63,305 nt of DNA, from positions 1 through 63,305 of the forward strand of contig WYAZ01000079.1 of assembly GCA_011526105.1 (NCBI GenBank), written 5' to 3'. Under the pieces are notes generated by a model. The model saw only the letters and a list, made by a program, of their open reading frames with translations. It did not search any database and was not told the origin of the DNA. Of the stretch, positions 1 to 12,311 are shown piece after piece. How positions within the stretch are numbered: the stretch's first letter is position 1; each line of letters starts with the position of its first letter. The position numbers and the translations under genes were made by a program. Origin of the DNA: Deltaproteobacteria bacterium. GTDB taxonomy: Bacteria; Myxococcota; Kuafuiibacteriia; Kuafuiibacteriales; Kuafuiibacteriaceae.

Positions 1-280
1 AGCTCACCCGCCCATCAACCACCGCGCCCCTCAAATGCGCGAGCCCACGTTCGCGCAGCCGCCGGGCCAGCGCTCTGGACGCTTCACACCAACGCGCGTT
101 CTCACCCGCGCGTTCGACCCCGTACCCCTTGATGGACGAGAAGCCGAGCTCGTGGTGCCCGCGCGTCACGAACAGCGCGTCGAGCAACTCGCCCATGCGC
201 AACCTGAGTTGCGCATCCAGCCGGCTCTGATGCTGAAGCTGGGCGTCGATGGCCGCAGCTTCCAGCTCATGCATCCGCAT
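1..280 (-). CDS. HNH endonuclease-like protein, N-terminal part (cut by window edge)
   Basis: The frame is open from an ATG at 280 to the window edge, giving 93 residues with no stop, so the 3' end is missing. AGAAGG lies five bases before the ATG. The visible part has a Glu/Leu/Gln-rich helix, then a segment with ELLDALF, ELGF, a Tyr-Gly-x-Glu-Arg core and an Arg/Leu-rich helix. This resembles the N-terminal domain of DUF222-type HNH proteins that are numerous in myxobacteria, where the nuclease motif lies at the C terminus, which is not visible here. A plausible promoter and a LexA-like palindrome lie immediately upstream. The family assignment is tentative; that it is a real gene is more secure. 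Confidence 0.5.
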   Translation of the reverse strand, partial: MRMHELEAAAIDAQLQHQSRLDAQLRLRMGELLDALFVTRGHHELGFSSIKGYGVERAGENARWCEASRALARRLRERGLAHLRGAVVDGRVS

Positions 281-292
281 GTTGCCTTCTAA

Positions 293-322
293 TCTATACT
301 GGACAAATGTTCAAGTCGTCAT
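293..322 (-). promoter_or_regulatory. Putative promoter with LexA-like operator in its spacer
   Basis: On the minus strand, ATGACG (322-317) and TATAGA (298-293) form a sigma70-like promoter with an 18-base spacer, ending 12 bases before the HNH-like start codon. The spacer holds GAACATTTGTCC (312-301), one mismatch from GAAC-N4-GTTC, the palindrome type bound by LexA in Gram-positive bacteria and similar to the GTTC-containing site reported for Myxococcus LexA. Its position would block RNA polymerase. Seen by eye only. Confidence 0.35.
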
Positions 323-451
323 GCGAGCGCTCTGGGCACCCAGCGTTCGTCTTCGTGGGTCTTGCTCTGGGGCGTCGAAACGACGCCGGACTCGCTCGGG
401 ACACACTCCGGCGCCGCGATCTCTATCTCTTCGACTTGCGGGGGAGGAAGT

Positions 452-528
452 TGGCGCACCCGACAGGATTCGAACCTATGACCTTCGGATTCGTAGTCCG
501 ACGCTCTATCCAGCTGAGCTACGGGTGC
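452..528 (-). tRNA. tRNA-Arg (anticodon ACG)
   Basis: The minus strand gives a full cloverleaf. The acceptor stem GCACCCG/CGGGTGC pairs perfectly, the T arm carries GGTTCGAATCC, and the anticodon stem TCGGA/TCCGA closes loop CTACGAA with anticodon ACG. The 3' CCA is encoded (452-454). An ACG anticodon needs A34-to-inosine editing by TadA to read CGU, CGC and CGA; a tadA gene lies at 23.7 kb in this window. Confidence 0.97.
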
Positions 529-596
529 CCGGGGGAGGTTGGTAGACAGTCCCGCCTGCCGAGTCAACTTCGAAATTCTGCGTGCTTTCGTACGTT

Positions 597-1496
597 TCAG
601 GCGATCTGGTGGAGGATCGACTCGAGCCGGGGACGGTTCACGGCGAAGGTGTCGATCATGAAGCCGACCGTGCCCTGACCCACGAAGCCCACGCGCGCGG
701 AGAGCTGCACGTCGTCGGAGACACCGGGGACGGAGAACTTGAGCATCTTCTGGCTGCCGATGGGCAGTGGTGACGAGCGCGCGACGATGCCGCCGTGCAC
801 GAGGTTCGTGGCGAACTGCGCCTGGAACGCACGCGCGGAGGCGAAGCGCAGGGTCCCGTCTGCGGCGAGCTCGGGGAGCGAGGCCTCGGGCGACGCCGGC
901 TCTCCCGGCGGGATGGACTCGAGACGCAGCGCGACCTCCATCGTCGCGGAAACGGAAGGCTCGATCACATCGGAGGTCCGATGGGCAGCACGATCCATCT
1001 CGATCTCCGAAAAGGGCGTGGGGGTTTGAGAGGCGAAGGGGTTTGGGGTGAGCGCGGCGAACTCTCCGGTCGGACCAGGGATGCCTGAGGCCGACACGGA
1101 GTCGGTTGCGTTTCCATGCGCGGCCTCTCGGGCCGCCATTGTCGCTGCGGCGATATCGGCCTCGTCGCCTGGCACTGTTCGCTCGCTCCACGGTTCGTCG
1201 GCGCCGCTGCCGAGAACGCGCACTCGGGCGATGAGACCTTCGAGTCTCTCGTGGATCCCGGCCGGCGCGCGGAACGACATCACGAGTCCAGACGGGTTGA
1301 CCGACACGAGTCCGACTTCGGCCTCGAGCTCGAGCTCTTGGATCGAGAGCTTCACTCGGTCGTGTACCGCGAGCTTCTCGGAGGTCTCGAGAAACAAACT
1401 CGCGTGGGTCAGGTTCGCGGCCGAAGCGGAGAACCTCCGCTTCTCCGCCGTGGTCACGACAATCCGTAGCTCGAACTGGCCGCCGCTCTCTGTCAC
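597..1496 (-). CDS. PilZ-like domain protein
   Basis: A 299-residue protein with a PilZ-like beta-barrel at each end. Residues 1-90 have alternating strands and a conserved-looking NLT-HASLFLET segment. Residues about 210-299 contain ATNLVHGGI, GSQKMLKFSVP and GFMIDTF, the pattern of the PilZ subfamily common in Myxococcota. The middle (100-205) is low-complexity linker. PilZ domains often bind cyclic di-GMP through RxxxR and D/NxSxxG motifs; neither is clearly present, so nucleotide binding is doubtful. Start is GTG at 1496, because the only nearby upstream ATG is followed at once by a stop. It lies 68 bases from tRNA-Arg. The likely role is regulatory or scaffolding in the cytoplasm; the target is unknown. 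Confidence 0.6.
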   Translation of the reverse strand: MTESGGQFELRIVVTTAEKRRFSASAANLTHASLFLETSEKLAVHDRVKLSIQELELEAEVGLVSVNPSGLVMSFRAPAGIHERLEGLIARVRVLGSGADEPWSERTVPGDEADIAAATMAAREAAHGNATDSVSASGIPGPTGEFAALTPNPFASQTPTPFSEIEMDRAAHRTSDVIEPSVSATMEVALRLESIPPGEPASPEASLPELAADGTLRFASARAFQAQFATNLVHGGIVARSSPLPIGSQKMLKFSVPGVSDDVQLSARVGFVGQGTVGFMIDTFAVNRPRLESILHQIA

Positions 1497-1574
1497 GCTA
1501 GCGCATGCTGCCCAATGCTCGTCCGCTGCTCAAGCAGGCGAAAGCACCAACGATGCAGGGTAGGTCGCGGGCGC

Positions 1575-2063
1575 CTAACCGCTGATATCCCAATCGAGCT
1601 CCATCGGTTCCCCGGGATCTTCCGGAAGCTCGATCTCCCTCGGGTGGGACTTCGAGCTTGGCTCGGTGAGGAGCAGCCAGGAGAGCCCCGCCGAGACCGT
1701 AGGCAGCTCGAGCAGGAAGTTCTGCCCCAGGAACATCCAGCGGAAGTGCAGGCTCGCTTTCGAGCTGGTGTCGTCGGTGTGGAGCTCGATGGCACCGATC
1801 GACTCGGGCGGAGGACCCGGTGGCCACGGAGGGCTACCCCGCCGCGTGCGGCGAAAGATCTCACCCCAGCGCTCGCGTTGCTCCGCGTGGGTGGTCTCTA
1901 CGCCCACCACTAGTGTTCCGTCTCCGTGCGCCTCCATGAAGAGCTCACGCGTCTCGTCGAGCCGTGTGCTGCGTCGATGTCCGACGCTCCTGAGCTCGGC
2001 GCCGCCGCCCGAGAAGAAGCGGAGCTGGTGTTCGATCCACTCGAAGTAGCGCTCGCGGTCCAC
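1575..2063 (-). CDS. Hypothetical protein, 162 aa
   Basis: Not recognised. The protein is soluble, with no signal peptide and no clear membrane segment. It starts at a GTG (MDRERYFEWIEHQ), has a Pro-rich stretch around residues 90-105 (PPWPPGPPPES), then a beta-like segment (FRWMFLGQNFLLELP) and an acidic C terminus ending ELDWDISG. It lies between the PilZ gene and the prenyltransferase on the same strand, 33 bases from the latter, so the three may be co-transcribed. Third-position G/C bias matches neighbouring genes, which supports it being coding. Confidence 0.55.
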   Translation of the reverse strand: MDRERYFEWIEHQLRFFSGGGAELRSVGHRRSTRLDETRELFMEAHGDGTLVVGVETTHAEQRERWGEIFRRTRRGSPPWPPGPPPESIGAIELHTDDTSSKASLHFRWMFLGQNFLLELPTVSAGLSWLLLTEPSSKSHPREIELPEDPGEPMELDWDISG

Positions 2064-2974
2064 GATCCGTGCTCTACCTAGGCCGAGCGCCCGTCGTCAA
2101 ATCAGTTGAAGGGTCGCCACGGCGCCGATCAAGAAGCTCACGAAGAGCAGGGACGTCACGTACTTGAGCCGCATGACCCGGCCGTACTCGTCCGCGAGGC
2201 CTCGCATGCGTTCGAGTTCCCGCCGCACGGTGACAAACGCCACCACGCTCACCGCACCAAAGAAGAGCGCGAGCTCGGGCCGGACGAACCAAAACGCGCC
2301 CGAGAGAAACACAACGCCCGCCGGATACGCGAGCGCGAACCAGCGTCGAATGCCCGCGAGCCCGTGCGCGACGGCGAAGGTGCGATCGCCGCGCCGCTGA
2401 TCCTCTTCGATCTGAAAGACCTGCGACACGGGGTACATGCTGAGCAGAACCAGCGCGACCCCGATCGCGGCCAGCGGCGGACTCGGCGTCCACAAAACAC
2501 CGCCGGCGGCGAGATGCCCGAGCAGGACCGAGTTGGTGCCGGTGGAGACGCCGATCGCGATGAAGCTCCGCACCGGGTGCCCCTTCCAACGCGCATGGGG
2601 GGTGCTGTAGAGCCAGAAGAACAGCATGCTCGAGAGGTAGACGAAGGCGAAGCTCCACCCGAGCTGCCAGGCGCCCAGAAGAAGCCCCGGGAGCTGAATC
2701 AGGAGCGAGGCGGGGTGCATCCACGCCGTCATCGGCGGCGGATGCCGAAGCCCGCCGATGGGGCCTTCGTCCTTGTCGAAGAACGAGTTGTAAGCGGTCG
2801 CACCGCCGAACAAGAGGAGGTGGACCGAGAAGAAGTGGATGGCCGCCCGCCCCAGGGCGGGCTCCTTGGTGATGAGCACGCCCGTGAGGTAGCCACCCGA
2901 GAGAATGAAGAGCTGGTAGTGCGGCCGGAGGTGGAGGAGGAAGTTGAGCAGCTCTCTAGGGTGCACCAGAGGGC

Positions 2975-5854
<2,880 letters not shown>

Positions 5855-6005
5855 GAGCGGGGCGAAAGCTACACGCCGAAACGACCCCTGGGTACGACTT
5901 TTTTTGCGTCCGAACGCGCCCTCATGCCCCTGTTTTGTCGAGGTTAATTGTCGCACCCGCGCGTGGGGTTTACGGACCGCCGCCGGGCGCGGTACGACCC
6001 CCCCC

Positions 6006-7670
6006 ATGACCTTCCTCCAAGAGGCACCAGAGCTACCCCATCCGTACCGAGCGGACGGCCTGCTGAGAGAGTACGCCGGGCGACGTTTCGCCGGCGCGGA
6101 GCACGCAAAGGTGGAGGCGGAGCTCCTGGAACTCGCCACCCTCGCGGCCGGACCGCTGTATCAGGCTCAGCTCGAGGATCGCCTGAACGAACCCGAGCTG
6201 ATCTCGTGGGATCCATGGGGCCGCCGCATCGACGAGATCCGCGTGACGAAGCTCTGGGAAGAGGCGCAGCGCCTCACCGCCAAACACGGCCTCGTGGCGA
6301 CCGCCTACGAAGGCGAGTACGGAGACCGCTCTCGGGTCTTCATGTTTCTGAAGAACTTCGTCGTGCAGGCGTCCTTGGACGTCTATTCCTGCCCGCTCGC
6401 GATGACCGACGGCGCGGCGCGAACGCTGCTCGATCACGAGAATCGCGCGCTGATCGATCGCGCGCTCCCGCGTCTCATCTCGCGCGATCCGGCGACCGCC
6501 TGGACGAGCGGGCAGTGGATGACGGAACGCACCGGCGGCTCCGACGTGGGCCTCTCGGAGGCGGTGGCGAGACAAGTGGACGGGGTTTGGCGCCTCGATG
6601 GGGTCAAGTGGTTCACCTCCGCCACCACGGCACAGATGGCCCTCACCCTCGCCAGGCCCGAGGGCAACGGGCCCGGCGGGCGAGGCCTCGCGCTCTTCTA
6701 CCTCGAGACCAAGGACGCGAGCGGCGCCTCGAATCACGTGACGATTCACCGCCTCAAGGACAAGCTCGGCACACGCAAGGTCCCCACCGCGGAGCTCACC
6801 ATCGAAGGTGCGGTGGCGGTGCCGGTGGCTGGCCTCGCGAACGGGGTTCGAAACATCACCCCCATGCTCAACATCACGCGCACCTGGAATGCGGTGGCTT
6901 CGGCCTGGGGTATGCGGCGAGGGCTGCACCTCGCGAAAGACTATGCCCGGCGTCGTGTGGCGTTTGGGGCCGCGCTCTCGGACAAGCCACTGCACCTCGA
7001 CACGCTGGCGGGCGTCGAGGCCGAGGCCGAAGGTGCGTTCCTGCTCGCGTTTCGCGCGGTGGAGATCCTCGGAAAGGTCGAGTCAAAGACCGCGACCGAG
7101 TCGGAGCAGGCGCTGCTTCGCGTGATGACGCCCATCGTCAAGCTGACCACCGGCAAACAAGCGGTGGAGATCGCCTCCGAGGTGGTCGAGAGCTTTGGCG
7201 GGGCTGGATATGTTGAAGACACCGGTCTTCCGAGGCTGCTCGCGGATGCTCAGGTGCTCCCGATCTGGGAAGGCACCACGAACGTGCTCTCCTTGGACAC
7301 GCTCCGGGCGCTCGCCAAGAGCGACACCGCAAACGCACTGGCGGGTGAGGTGAAGCGTCTACGCGCGGCGGTGAGCCACGCGGAGCTCACGCCGTTGGCG
7401 GACGCGGGGGTGAAGGCGATCTCTGCCGCGCAGTCTTGGCTCGTGGGCGCTCAGTCTCAGCCCGAGCGCCTCGAGGCGGGGGCTCGGCGTTTTGCGCTGA
7501 CCCTCGGCCGTTCGCTGGAGTTGCTGCTCCTGACGGAGCACGCGCAGCACATGCAGACCAGCGGGGCGGGGGCTCGAGCGATGTATGCGGCGCGCCGCTT
7601 TGCCGGGCACGGCGTGATGCGCTTGGCGGACTTCGATGTGGCCGAGAGCCGAGGCCTGGCCTCGCTCTGA
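6006..7670 (+). CDS. Acyl-CoA dehydrogenase, AidB-like
   Basis: A 554-residue flavoprotein of the acyl-CoA dehydrogenase superfamily, closest in length and layout to the AidB/long ACAD branch (about 540 residues). Visible are the FAD-domain segment [12 protein letters not shown], the KWFTSA loop, the central GLANGVRNI region, the [15 protein letters not shown] helix and [12 protein letters not shown], whose Glu (E422) matches the usual catalytic base of MCAD-type enzymes. The ATG at 6006 was chosen because family homology begins with it; the open frame upstream is GC-rich noise. It is divergent from gcvP across 151 bases and ends eight bases from polA. Substrate unknown: branched- or long-chain acyl-CoA is likely; AidB itself is linked to alkylation protection. 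Confidence 0.88.
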   Translation: MTFLQEAPELPHPYRADGLLREYAGRRFAGAEHAKVEAELLELATLAAGPLYQAQLEDRLNEPELISWDPWGRRIDEIRVTKLWEEAQRLTAKHGLVATAYEGEYGDRSRVFMFLKNFVVQASLDVYSCPLAMTDGAARTLLDHENRALIDRALPRLISRDPATAWTSGQWMTERTGGSDVGLSEAVARQVDGVWRLDGVKWFTSATTAQMALTLARPEGNGPGGRGLALFYLETKDASGASNHVTIHRLKDKLGTRKVPTAELTIEGAVAVPVAGLANGVRNITPMLNITRTWNAVASAWGMRRGLHLAKDYARRRVAFGAALSDKPLHLDTLAGVEAEAEGAFLLAFRAVEILGKVESKTATESEQALLRVMTPIVKLTTGKQAVEIASEVVESFGGAGYVEDTGLPRLLADAQVLPIWEGTTNVLSLDTLRALAKSDTANALAGEVKRLRAAVSHAELTPLADAGVKAISAAQSWLVGAQSQPERLEAGARRFALTLGRSLELLLLTEHAQHMQTSGAGARAMYAARRFAGHGVMRLADFDVAESRGLASL

Positions 7671-7678
7671 ACCGGCCT

Positions 7679-10333
7679 CTAGTGCGCGTCGCCCCAGGTT
7701 GGGCCCACGCCGACCTCGGCGAGCAGCGGCACGTCCAAGGGATAGACCCCTTCCATGTGTTGCTTTACCAGCGCTCGCATGGTCTCGACCTCCGCGTCCG
7801 GACACTCGAACACCAGCTCGTCGTGGATCTGAAGCAGCATCCGGCTCTTTAGCCCTTTCTCCGTGATCGCCCGCTGGATGTGCAGCATCGCGAGCTTGCA
7901 CAGGTCGGCGGCCGAGCCCTGAATGGGGGTGTTGGCGGCGATGCGTTCTCCGGCCGCGCGATCCATGAAGTTGTGACTCGTGAGCTCGGGGATGATTCGC
8001 CTCCGCCCGAACAGAGTGGTGACGAAACCATCGCGGTGACCCTCCTCGATGGTCCGATCGAGCCAAGTCCGCACCCCGGCGTAGGTTTCGAAGTAGCGCT
8101 GGATGTAGCGTTCGGCCTCGGCCTTCTTGATGCCGAGGATCTGGCCGAGCGCGCTCGAGCCTTGGCCATAGATGGTGGCGAAGTTGATGGTCTTGGCGAC
8201 GTTGCGCATCGCCTTGTCGACTGCGTCCGGAGCCACCTCGAAGATCTCCGCGCCGGTCCGGGTGTGGATATCTCTTCCGTTCCGAAAAGCCTCGACCAAG
8301 ACCGGATCTTTGGAGACGTGTGCGAGGATTCGAAGCTCGATCTGGCTCCAGTCCGCAGAGAGGATCTGAAATCCCGGCGGCGCCGCGAAGGTCTGCCGAA
8401 TGCGCCGGCCCTCGGGGGTCTTGACCGGAGTTCGCTGGAGGTCCGGGTTGGTGGTGATGAGGCGGCCGGTTGCGCTCGTGGTTTGCTCGAAGCTCGCGTG
8501 GATACGGCCGGTGCGTTCACAGACGGAGGTTCGCAAGACCTCGGTGTACGTGCTGACGAGCTTGGCGAGCTTTCGATGTTCCAGCAACAGGCCGGCGATC
8601 TCGTGTTTGGGTGCGAGGCGCTCGAGGACCGCTTGATTGGTGGAGTAGCCGGTCTTGGTCTTCTTCACCACCGGGAGCTTCAGCTCCTCGAAGAGCACGG
8701 TGGCGAGCTGCTTGGTCGAGCCGATGTTGAACTCGTGACCCGCCAGCGAGAAGATCTCGGTCTCGAGCTTCGCGAGCTTGTCGCGGAACTCCTCGCTCAT
8801 GTTCGCGAGATCGGCCTGGTCGACTCGGATGCCCACGCCCTCCATCCGAGCGAGGACTTCGGCCAAAGGCAGATCGATCTGAAAGAGGTGATCGTGCTGG
8901 TCGATCTCCTTCAGCTTGGGCTCGAGGATGGGCCAGAGCTCGAGAATGGCTTCCGACCACTGGCCAGCGAGCTGGGCGACCTCCGCTGTCTCGAGCTCCG
9001 AGAGCGCCTTTTCGCCCTGTCCGCCGCCGGTGAGTGACTTCCAGCTCCCGATGGTGCGGTGCAGATACTCTTTCACGAGCTGCTCCAGCCGGTGGGGGAT
9101 GACGCGTGTGGGGTCGATGAGGAAGGACGCGAGCATCGTGTCTCCCGCAATGCCGGCGAGTGGCAGGCCGCGCCCATCGAGGAGCGCGATGAGCTCCTTC
9201 GCGTTGTGTGTGAGCTTGGGGACGTGGGCGTCCCCGAGCACGGAGGCCATGGCCTCGAGTCGCGGTTGTGCTTCCACTGTGAGAGGCACGTACAGGGCCA
9301 GCATCCTCGGCGCGGACCAGGCGAGGCCCACGAGGGTCGCGGTGCCCGCATTGCCCCCTTCGAAGATCGGAAGCACCGAGAGCGCCTTCGCGTTGCGTCG
9401 GGCCTCGAGCTCGGTGCGAATCTGCGCCGGCTCGGTGATCACGAGAACCTCCGGGCCTTCCGCGTCCGTCGTTTTCTCGCCGCTCGTCCCTCCGTCGCCC
9501 GACAACAGCGAGAAGAACTCGAGCTCTACGAAGAGCGCGTTGAGCGCCTCGGTCTCCGGCGGCTCGTAGGCGAGGCGCTCGAGCGAAAAGGGCAGGGGGA
9601 CCTTGGTCTCGATGGTCGCGAGCGACTTCGAGAGACGGGCGAGCTCGGCGTTCTCGATCAGCGTCTCGCGCTGTCGCCCCTTCAGAGTCGGCGCGGCACG
9701 GAGGATCTCCTCGAGGCCCCCGTGTGCTTCAATGAGCTTCGCGGCTCCCTTCTCCCCGATGCCCGGAACACCGGGGATGTTGTCGGCGCTGTCGCCCACG
9801 AGGCCCAGGAGATCCGTGATGTGCTCCGGCCGGACCCCCCACCTCTTTCGCACGAGCTCGGCGTCGTAGGTGACCTCGCGGGTGGGGTCGAACATCCGCA
9901 CCTGGTCGGACACCAGCTGGGCGAAGTCCTTGTCGCCGGAGACGATGACGACCTCGAGCCCGGCGTCGCGACCTTGGAGCGCGAGCGTGCCAATCACATC
10001 GTCGGCTTCGTAGCCCTCGATCCGGAGTCGCGTGAACCGATGGGCGTCCACCAAGCGGTCGATGTGAGGGAGCTGCTCCGCGAGCTCACGCGGCATCCGC
10101 GGGCGATGGGCCTTGTATTCGGCATAAGCTTTTTCGCGGAACGTGGGGCCGGGCGGATCGAAGACCATCGCCCCGTAGTCCGGCGACTTCCCTGCGAGGA
10201 GCTTTCGGAACATCGTGGCAAAGCCGTAGATCGCGTTGGTGTGCAGCCCGCTCTTGGTGGTGAAGGAGGCGGGAATGGCGAAGAAGGCTCGAAAGTAGAG
10301 CGCGCTTCCGTCGATGAGGACCAGTCGCTTCAT
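7679..10333 (-). CDS. polA: DNA polymerase I (proofreading domain degenerate)
   Basis: An 884-residue family A polymerase for Okazaki fragment processing and repair. The 5'-3' nuclease domain (1-290) has D8, D59, EADD (109-112), GDKD (133-136) and GDSADNIPG. Polymerase motifs are intact: A, DWSQIELR (D661); B, R710-x3-K714-x3-F718-x3-Y722; C, H837-D838-E839. In motif B the usual Gly after the Phe is Ala719. The middle 3'-5' exonuclease fold (295-465) persists but its acidic residues do not: the DxE position reads ALSVLPIF (317-324), the second Asp site reads NAKELIALL, and YxxxD is absent near 450. Proofreading is therefore predicted to be lost, as in Taq polymerase. It overlaps the upstream M48 gene by four bases (ATGA). 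Confidence 0.97.
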   Translation of the reverse strand: MKRLVLIDGSALYFRAFFAIPASFTTKSGLHTNAIYGFATMFRKLLAGKSPDYGAMVFDPPGPTFREKAYAEYKAHRPRMPRELAEQLPHIDRLVDAHRFTRLRIEGYEADDVIGTLALQGRDAGLEVVIVSGDKDFAQLVSDQVRMFDPTREVTYDAELVRKRWGVRPEHITDLLGLVGDSADNIPGVPGIGEKGAAKLIEAHGGLEEILRAAPTLKGRQRETLIENAELARLSKSLATIETKVPLPFSLERLAYEPPETEALNALFVELEFFSLLSGDGGTSGEKTTDAEGPEVLVITEPAQIRTELEARRNAKALSVLPIFEGGNAGTATLVGLAWSAPRMLALYVPLTVEAQPRLEAMASVLGDAHVPKLTHNAKELIALLDGRGLPLAGIAGDTMLASFLIDPTRVIPHRLEQLVKEYLHRTIGSWKSLTGGGQGEKALSELETAEVAQLAGQWSEAILELWPILEPKLKEIDQHDHLFQIDLPLAEVLARMEGVGIRVDQADLANMSEEFRDKLAKLETEIFSLAGHEFNIGSTKQLATVLFEELKLPVVKKTKTGYSTNQAVLERLAPKHEIAGLLLEHRKLAKLVSTYTEVLRTSVCERTGRIHASFEQTTSATGRLITTNPDLQRTPVKTPEGRRIRQTFAAPPGFQILSADWSQIELRILAHVSKDPVLVEAFRNGRDIHTRTGAEIFEVAPDAVDKAMRNVAKTINFATIYGQGSSALGQILGIKKAEAERYIQRYFETYAGVRTWLDRTIEEGHRDGFVTTLFGRRRIIPELTSHNFMDRAAGERIAANTPIQGSAADLCKLAMLHIQRAITEKGLKSRMLLQIHDELVFECPDAEVETMRALVKQHMEGVYPLDVPLLAEVGVGPTWGDAH

Positions 10334-11598
10334 GGGCTCTCCGCGCCCAAGAACAGGTCCGCGGTGTCTTCGGCGACGAGGGAGCCAATGAGCGCCCGTG
10401 TGCGGACGAGGTACTTGCCGCGCCGCAGGCTCGGTAGGGCCACGCGATAGACCGTCCTGGGGCCGGCGAGCGGACGGAGCACCGCCAGCCGCTCGCCGTG
10501 CAAAACGCGACCGCTCATGTTCTCGATGAGGAGGATCAAGGAGAAGGGCAGGCCGTCCTCGGCGAGGTCACGCCCGACCCGCAGCCGAAGCTCGGCCCGG
10601 GGCGCGTGACCCTCGGAAGTGACGAAGGTGCGGAGCGCCAGGGAGGCCACGTGCGCTGGCGCTTGCACGTACGTGCTCGGCACGTGAGCGCCCTCCGTGA
10701 GAGGGCCGGCCTCGCCGAGACGGGCGGCGTTGATGGGCGCGTCCCCGTCCGTGGCGGCGTAGCTCCAGGTGGACTCCGCCACCGGCGGCGGGCCGCTCCG
10801 CCCGGCGACGTAGTGGGCGGCCCCTAGGTGCGCCCTCAGCGCCTCGACTCGTTTCTCGTAGGCGGGATGCGTCTCGGTGGCCCCTGCGTCTGCGACCTGA
10901 TGCAGATCGGACTGCCGCTGCCACAGGTCGATGCCGGCGCTCGGGTCGAAGCCCGCGCGGGCCATGAGTTCGAGGCCCACGAGATCGGCCTCGAGCTCTT
11001 GAGCGTGATCGAACTGCCGGCTCTCTTTGGATACGAACGCGAGCACGGACTCGGGCGCGTTGGGCGCGAGCAGCTCCACACTCTTCTTGCCAAAAAACGT
11101 GCCCAGCACTCGGGCGCGCGCCCTCAGCTCTGCGACCGTGGCGCGCTCGGTGGCGTGCCGCAAGGCGGCGTGGGCCATCTCGTGCCCGATGATCGCCGCG
11201 AGCTCGTCCTCGGAGCGCACGAAACCCCAACGCAGGAGCCCCGACAGCACGAAGATGGTGCCCCCCGCGAGGGCAAAAGCGTTGCGATGCTCGGAGCCGA
11301 TGGTGTGGACCTCCCAAGGGAGCGGGGGCATACGCGCGCGATTCTCCGGCACCGCGAGCAAGCGCTCGGTCACTCTGCGCACACACCGCGTGTGTACGTC
11401 GTCCGGGTCGAGCGTGTGGGCCAGCGACTCCGAGGCGGCGATGAAGAGTGTGCTCTGCTCGGCGCCCAGCGCGATGTCGTCCTCGAGGGAGTACCGATTG
11501 AGGCGCGGCTCGCCGGTGGCGTAGCTCACCACGGGCGAAGTGCCCGCGCACGAGGCGAGCCCCAAGAGGAGGGCGGGGAGGAGGCCACGCAGAATCAA
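10330..11598 (-). CDS. M48-family metalloprotease lipoprotein
   Basis: A 422-residue secreted zinc peptidase-like protein. Starting at TTG 11598 gives [17 protein letters not shown], a signal peptide with lipobox LASC (lipidated C17). The zinc motif HEMAH is at 139-143, and [16 protein letters not shown] supplies the downstream third ligand Glu, the layout of M48B/BepA-like periplasmic peptidases. The C-terminal 130 residues form a beta-rich extension of unknown role. In other bacteria, BepA-type proteins act in outer-membrane protein quality control. TTG overlaps the acetyltransferase stop (TTGA), and the stop overlaps polA (ATGA), so the three genes are translationally coupled. The open frame continues far upstream in antisense-like sequence, so the lipoprotein start decides the gene. 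Confidence 0.85.
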   Translation of the reverse strand: MILRGLLPALLLGLASCAGTSPVVSYATGEPRLNRYSLEDDIALGAEQSTLFIAASESLAHTLDPDDVHTRCVRRVTERLLAVPENRARMPPLPWEVHTIGSEHRNAFALAGGTIFVLSGLLRWGFVRSEDELAAIIGHEMAHAALRHATERATVAELRARARVLGTFFGKKSVELLAPNAPESVLAFVSKESRQFDHAQELEADLVGLELMARAGFDPSAGIDLWQRQSDLHQVADAGATETHPAYEKRVEALRAHLGAAHYVAGRSGPPPVAESTWSYAATDGDAPINAARLGEAGPLTEGAHVPSTYVQAPAHVASLALRTFVTSEGHAPRAELRLRVGRDLAEDGLPFSLILLIENMSGRVLHGERLAVLRPLAGPRTVYRVALPSLRRGKYLVRTRALIGSLVAEDTADLFLGAESP

Positions 11599-12218
11599 GG
11601 TTGCTCTCTCTCTTGCCGTCTGCGGTCGCCGATGACCACCGCGGGCACGCCGCCCACGATCGCATACTCGGGCACGTCGCGCGTCACGACGGCCCCCATC
11701 GCGACCACCGCGTGGTCTTTGATGTGGACGCCGTCGGTGACGCTGGCGTTCGCGCCAATCCAGACGTCCCGGCCGACGCGGATGCCTCGCGACCGGACGG
11801 GCTGCAGGCGCATGAGCTGGTCGGGTGCGGTGCCGTGATCGAAGGCGTACAGCGCAGCGCCCGACGCGATGCGGGTGTCGTCGCCGATCTCGATGCCGGC
11901 CGAACCGCCGTCCATGCGGACGCCGGCGTTCAAGCTGACTCTCTCTCCGAGCTTGACGGGACCATGCACGAAGACCAGCGCCGCGATGCTCGAGCCGGGA
12001 CCCACTGTGATGCCCCGGAAGGGCTCCGCAAACAGAGCGGCCTCGGGCGCGATGAAGCAGCCTTCTCCGATCTCGATGGTCTCGATCGCGGTCAGTCGCG
12101 CCTGCACACGCGCCTGCCACGCGGTCGCCCAAGACCGATGCTTCTCGGCGAGCGTAAAGTAGAGCCAAGGCATGAAGGACAGCCGACGCTGATGCTGTGC
12201 CCGGTAGAGGCGCTCCAT
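11595..12218 (-). CDS. Hexapeptide-repeat acyltransferase
   Basis: A 207-residue left-handed parallel beta-helix acyltransferase. Hexapeptide repeats begin with [18 protein letters not shown] and continue through [14 protein letters not shown], the loop [10 protein letters not shown] and the family C-terminal block [42 protein letters not shown]. Such enzymes (WbbJ/maltose O-acetyltransferase type) use acetyl-CoA, with the His of the FDH loop as likely catalytic base, to modify surface sugars or small molecules. The start ATG at 12218 is preceded by GGAG. It is first gene of the operon with the M48 lipoprotein and polA. The acceptor is unknown. Confidence 0.82.
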   Translation of the reverse strand: MERLYRAQHQRRLSFMPWLYFTLAEKHRSWATAWQARVQARLTAIETIEIGEGCFIAPEAALFAEPFRGITVGPGSSIAALVFVHGPVKLGERVSLNAGVRMDGGSAGIEIGDDTRIASGAALYAFDHGTAPDQLMRLQPVRSRGIRVGRDVWIGANASVTDGVHIKDHAVVAMGAVVTRDVPEYAIVGGVPAVVIGDRRRQEREQP

Positions 12219-12311
12219 CTCCGCGTTTCTACCACTTCTGGGGCGTGGTCCGCGAAGCGAAATCCCGATCGGCCCGTTGTGGAACCGCGTCTGCACTGCC
12301 ATAGGAGACCC

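Noticed and set aside
5855-6005. Glycine riboswitch before gcvP
   Set aside because: The 151-base leader lacks the conserved core elements and paired aptamers; no terminator follows.
5855-6139. N-terminal extension of GcvP by 95 residues
   Set aside because: It is Ser/Arg/Pro-rich noise opposite the dehydrogenase start, and family homology begins at the ATG at 5854.
11599-12168. N-terminal extension of the M48 protein far upstream of the lipoprotein signal
   Set aside because: The extension is the shadow of the acetyltransferase gene in another frame; the lipobox start at TTG 11598 fits a secreted protein.
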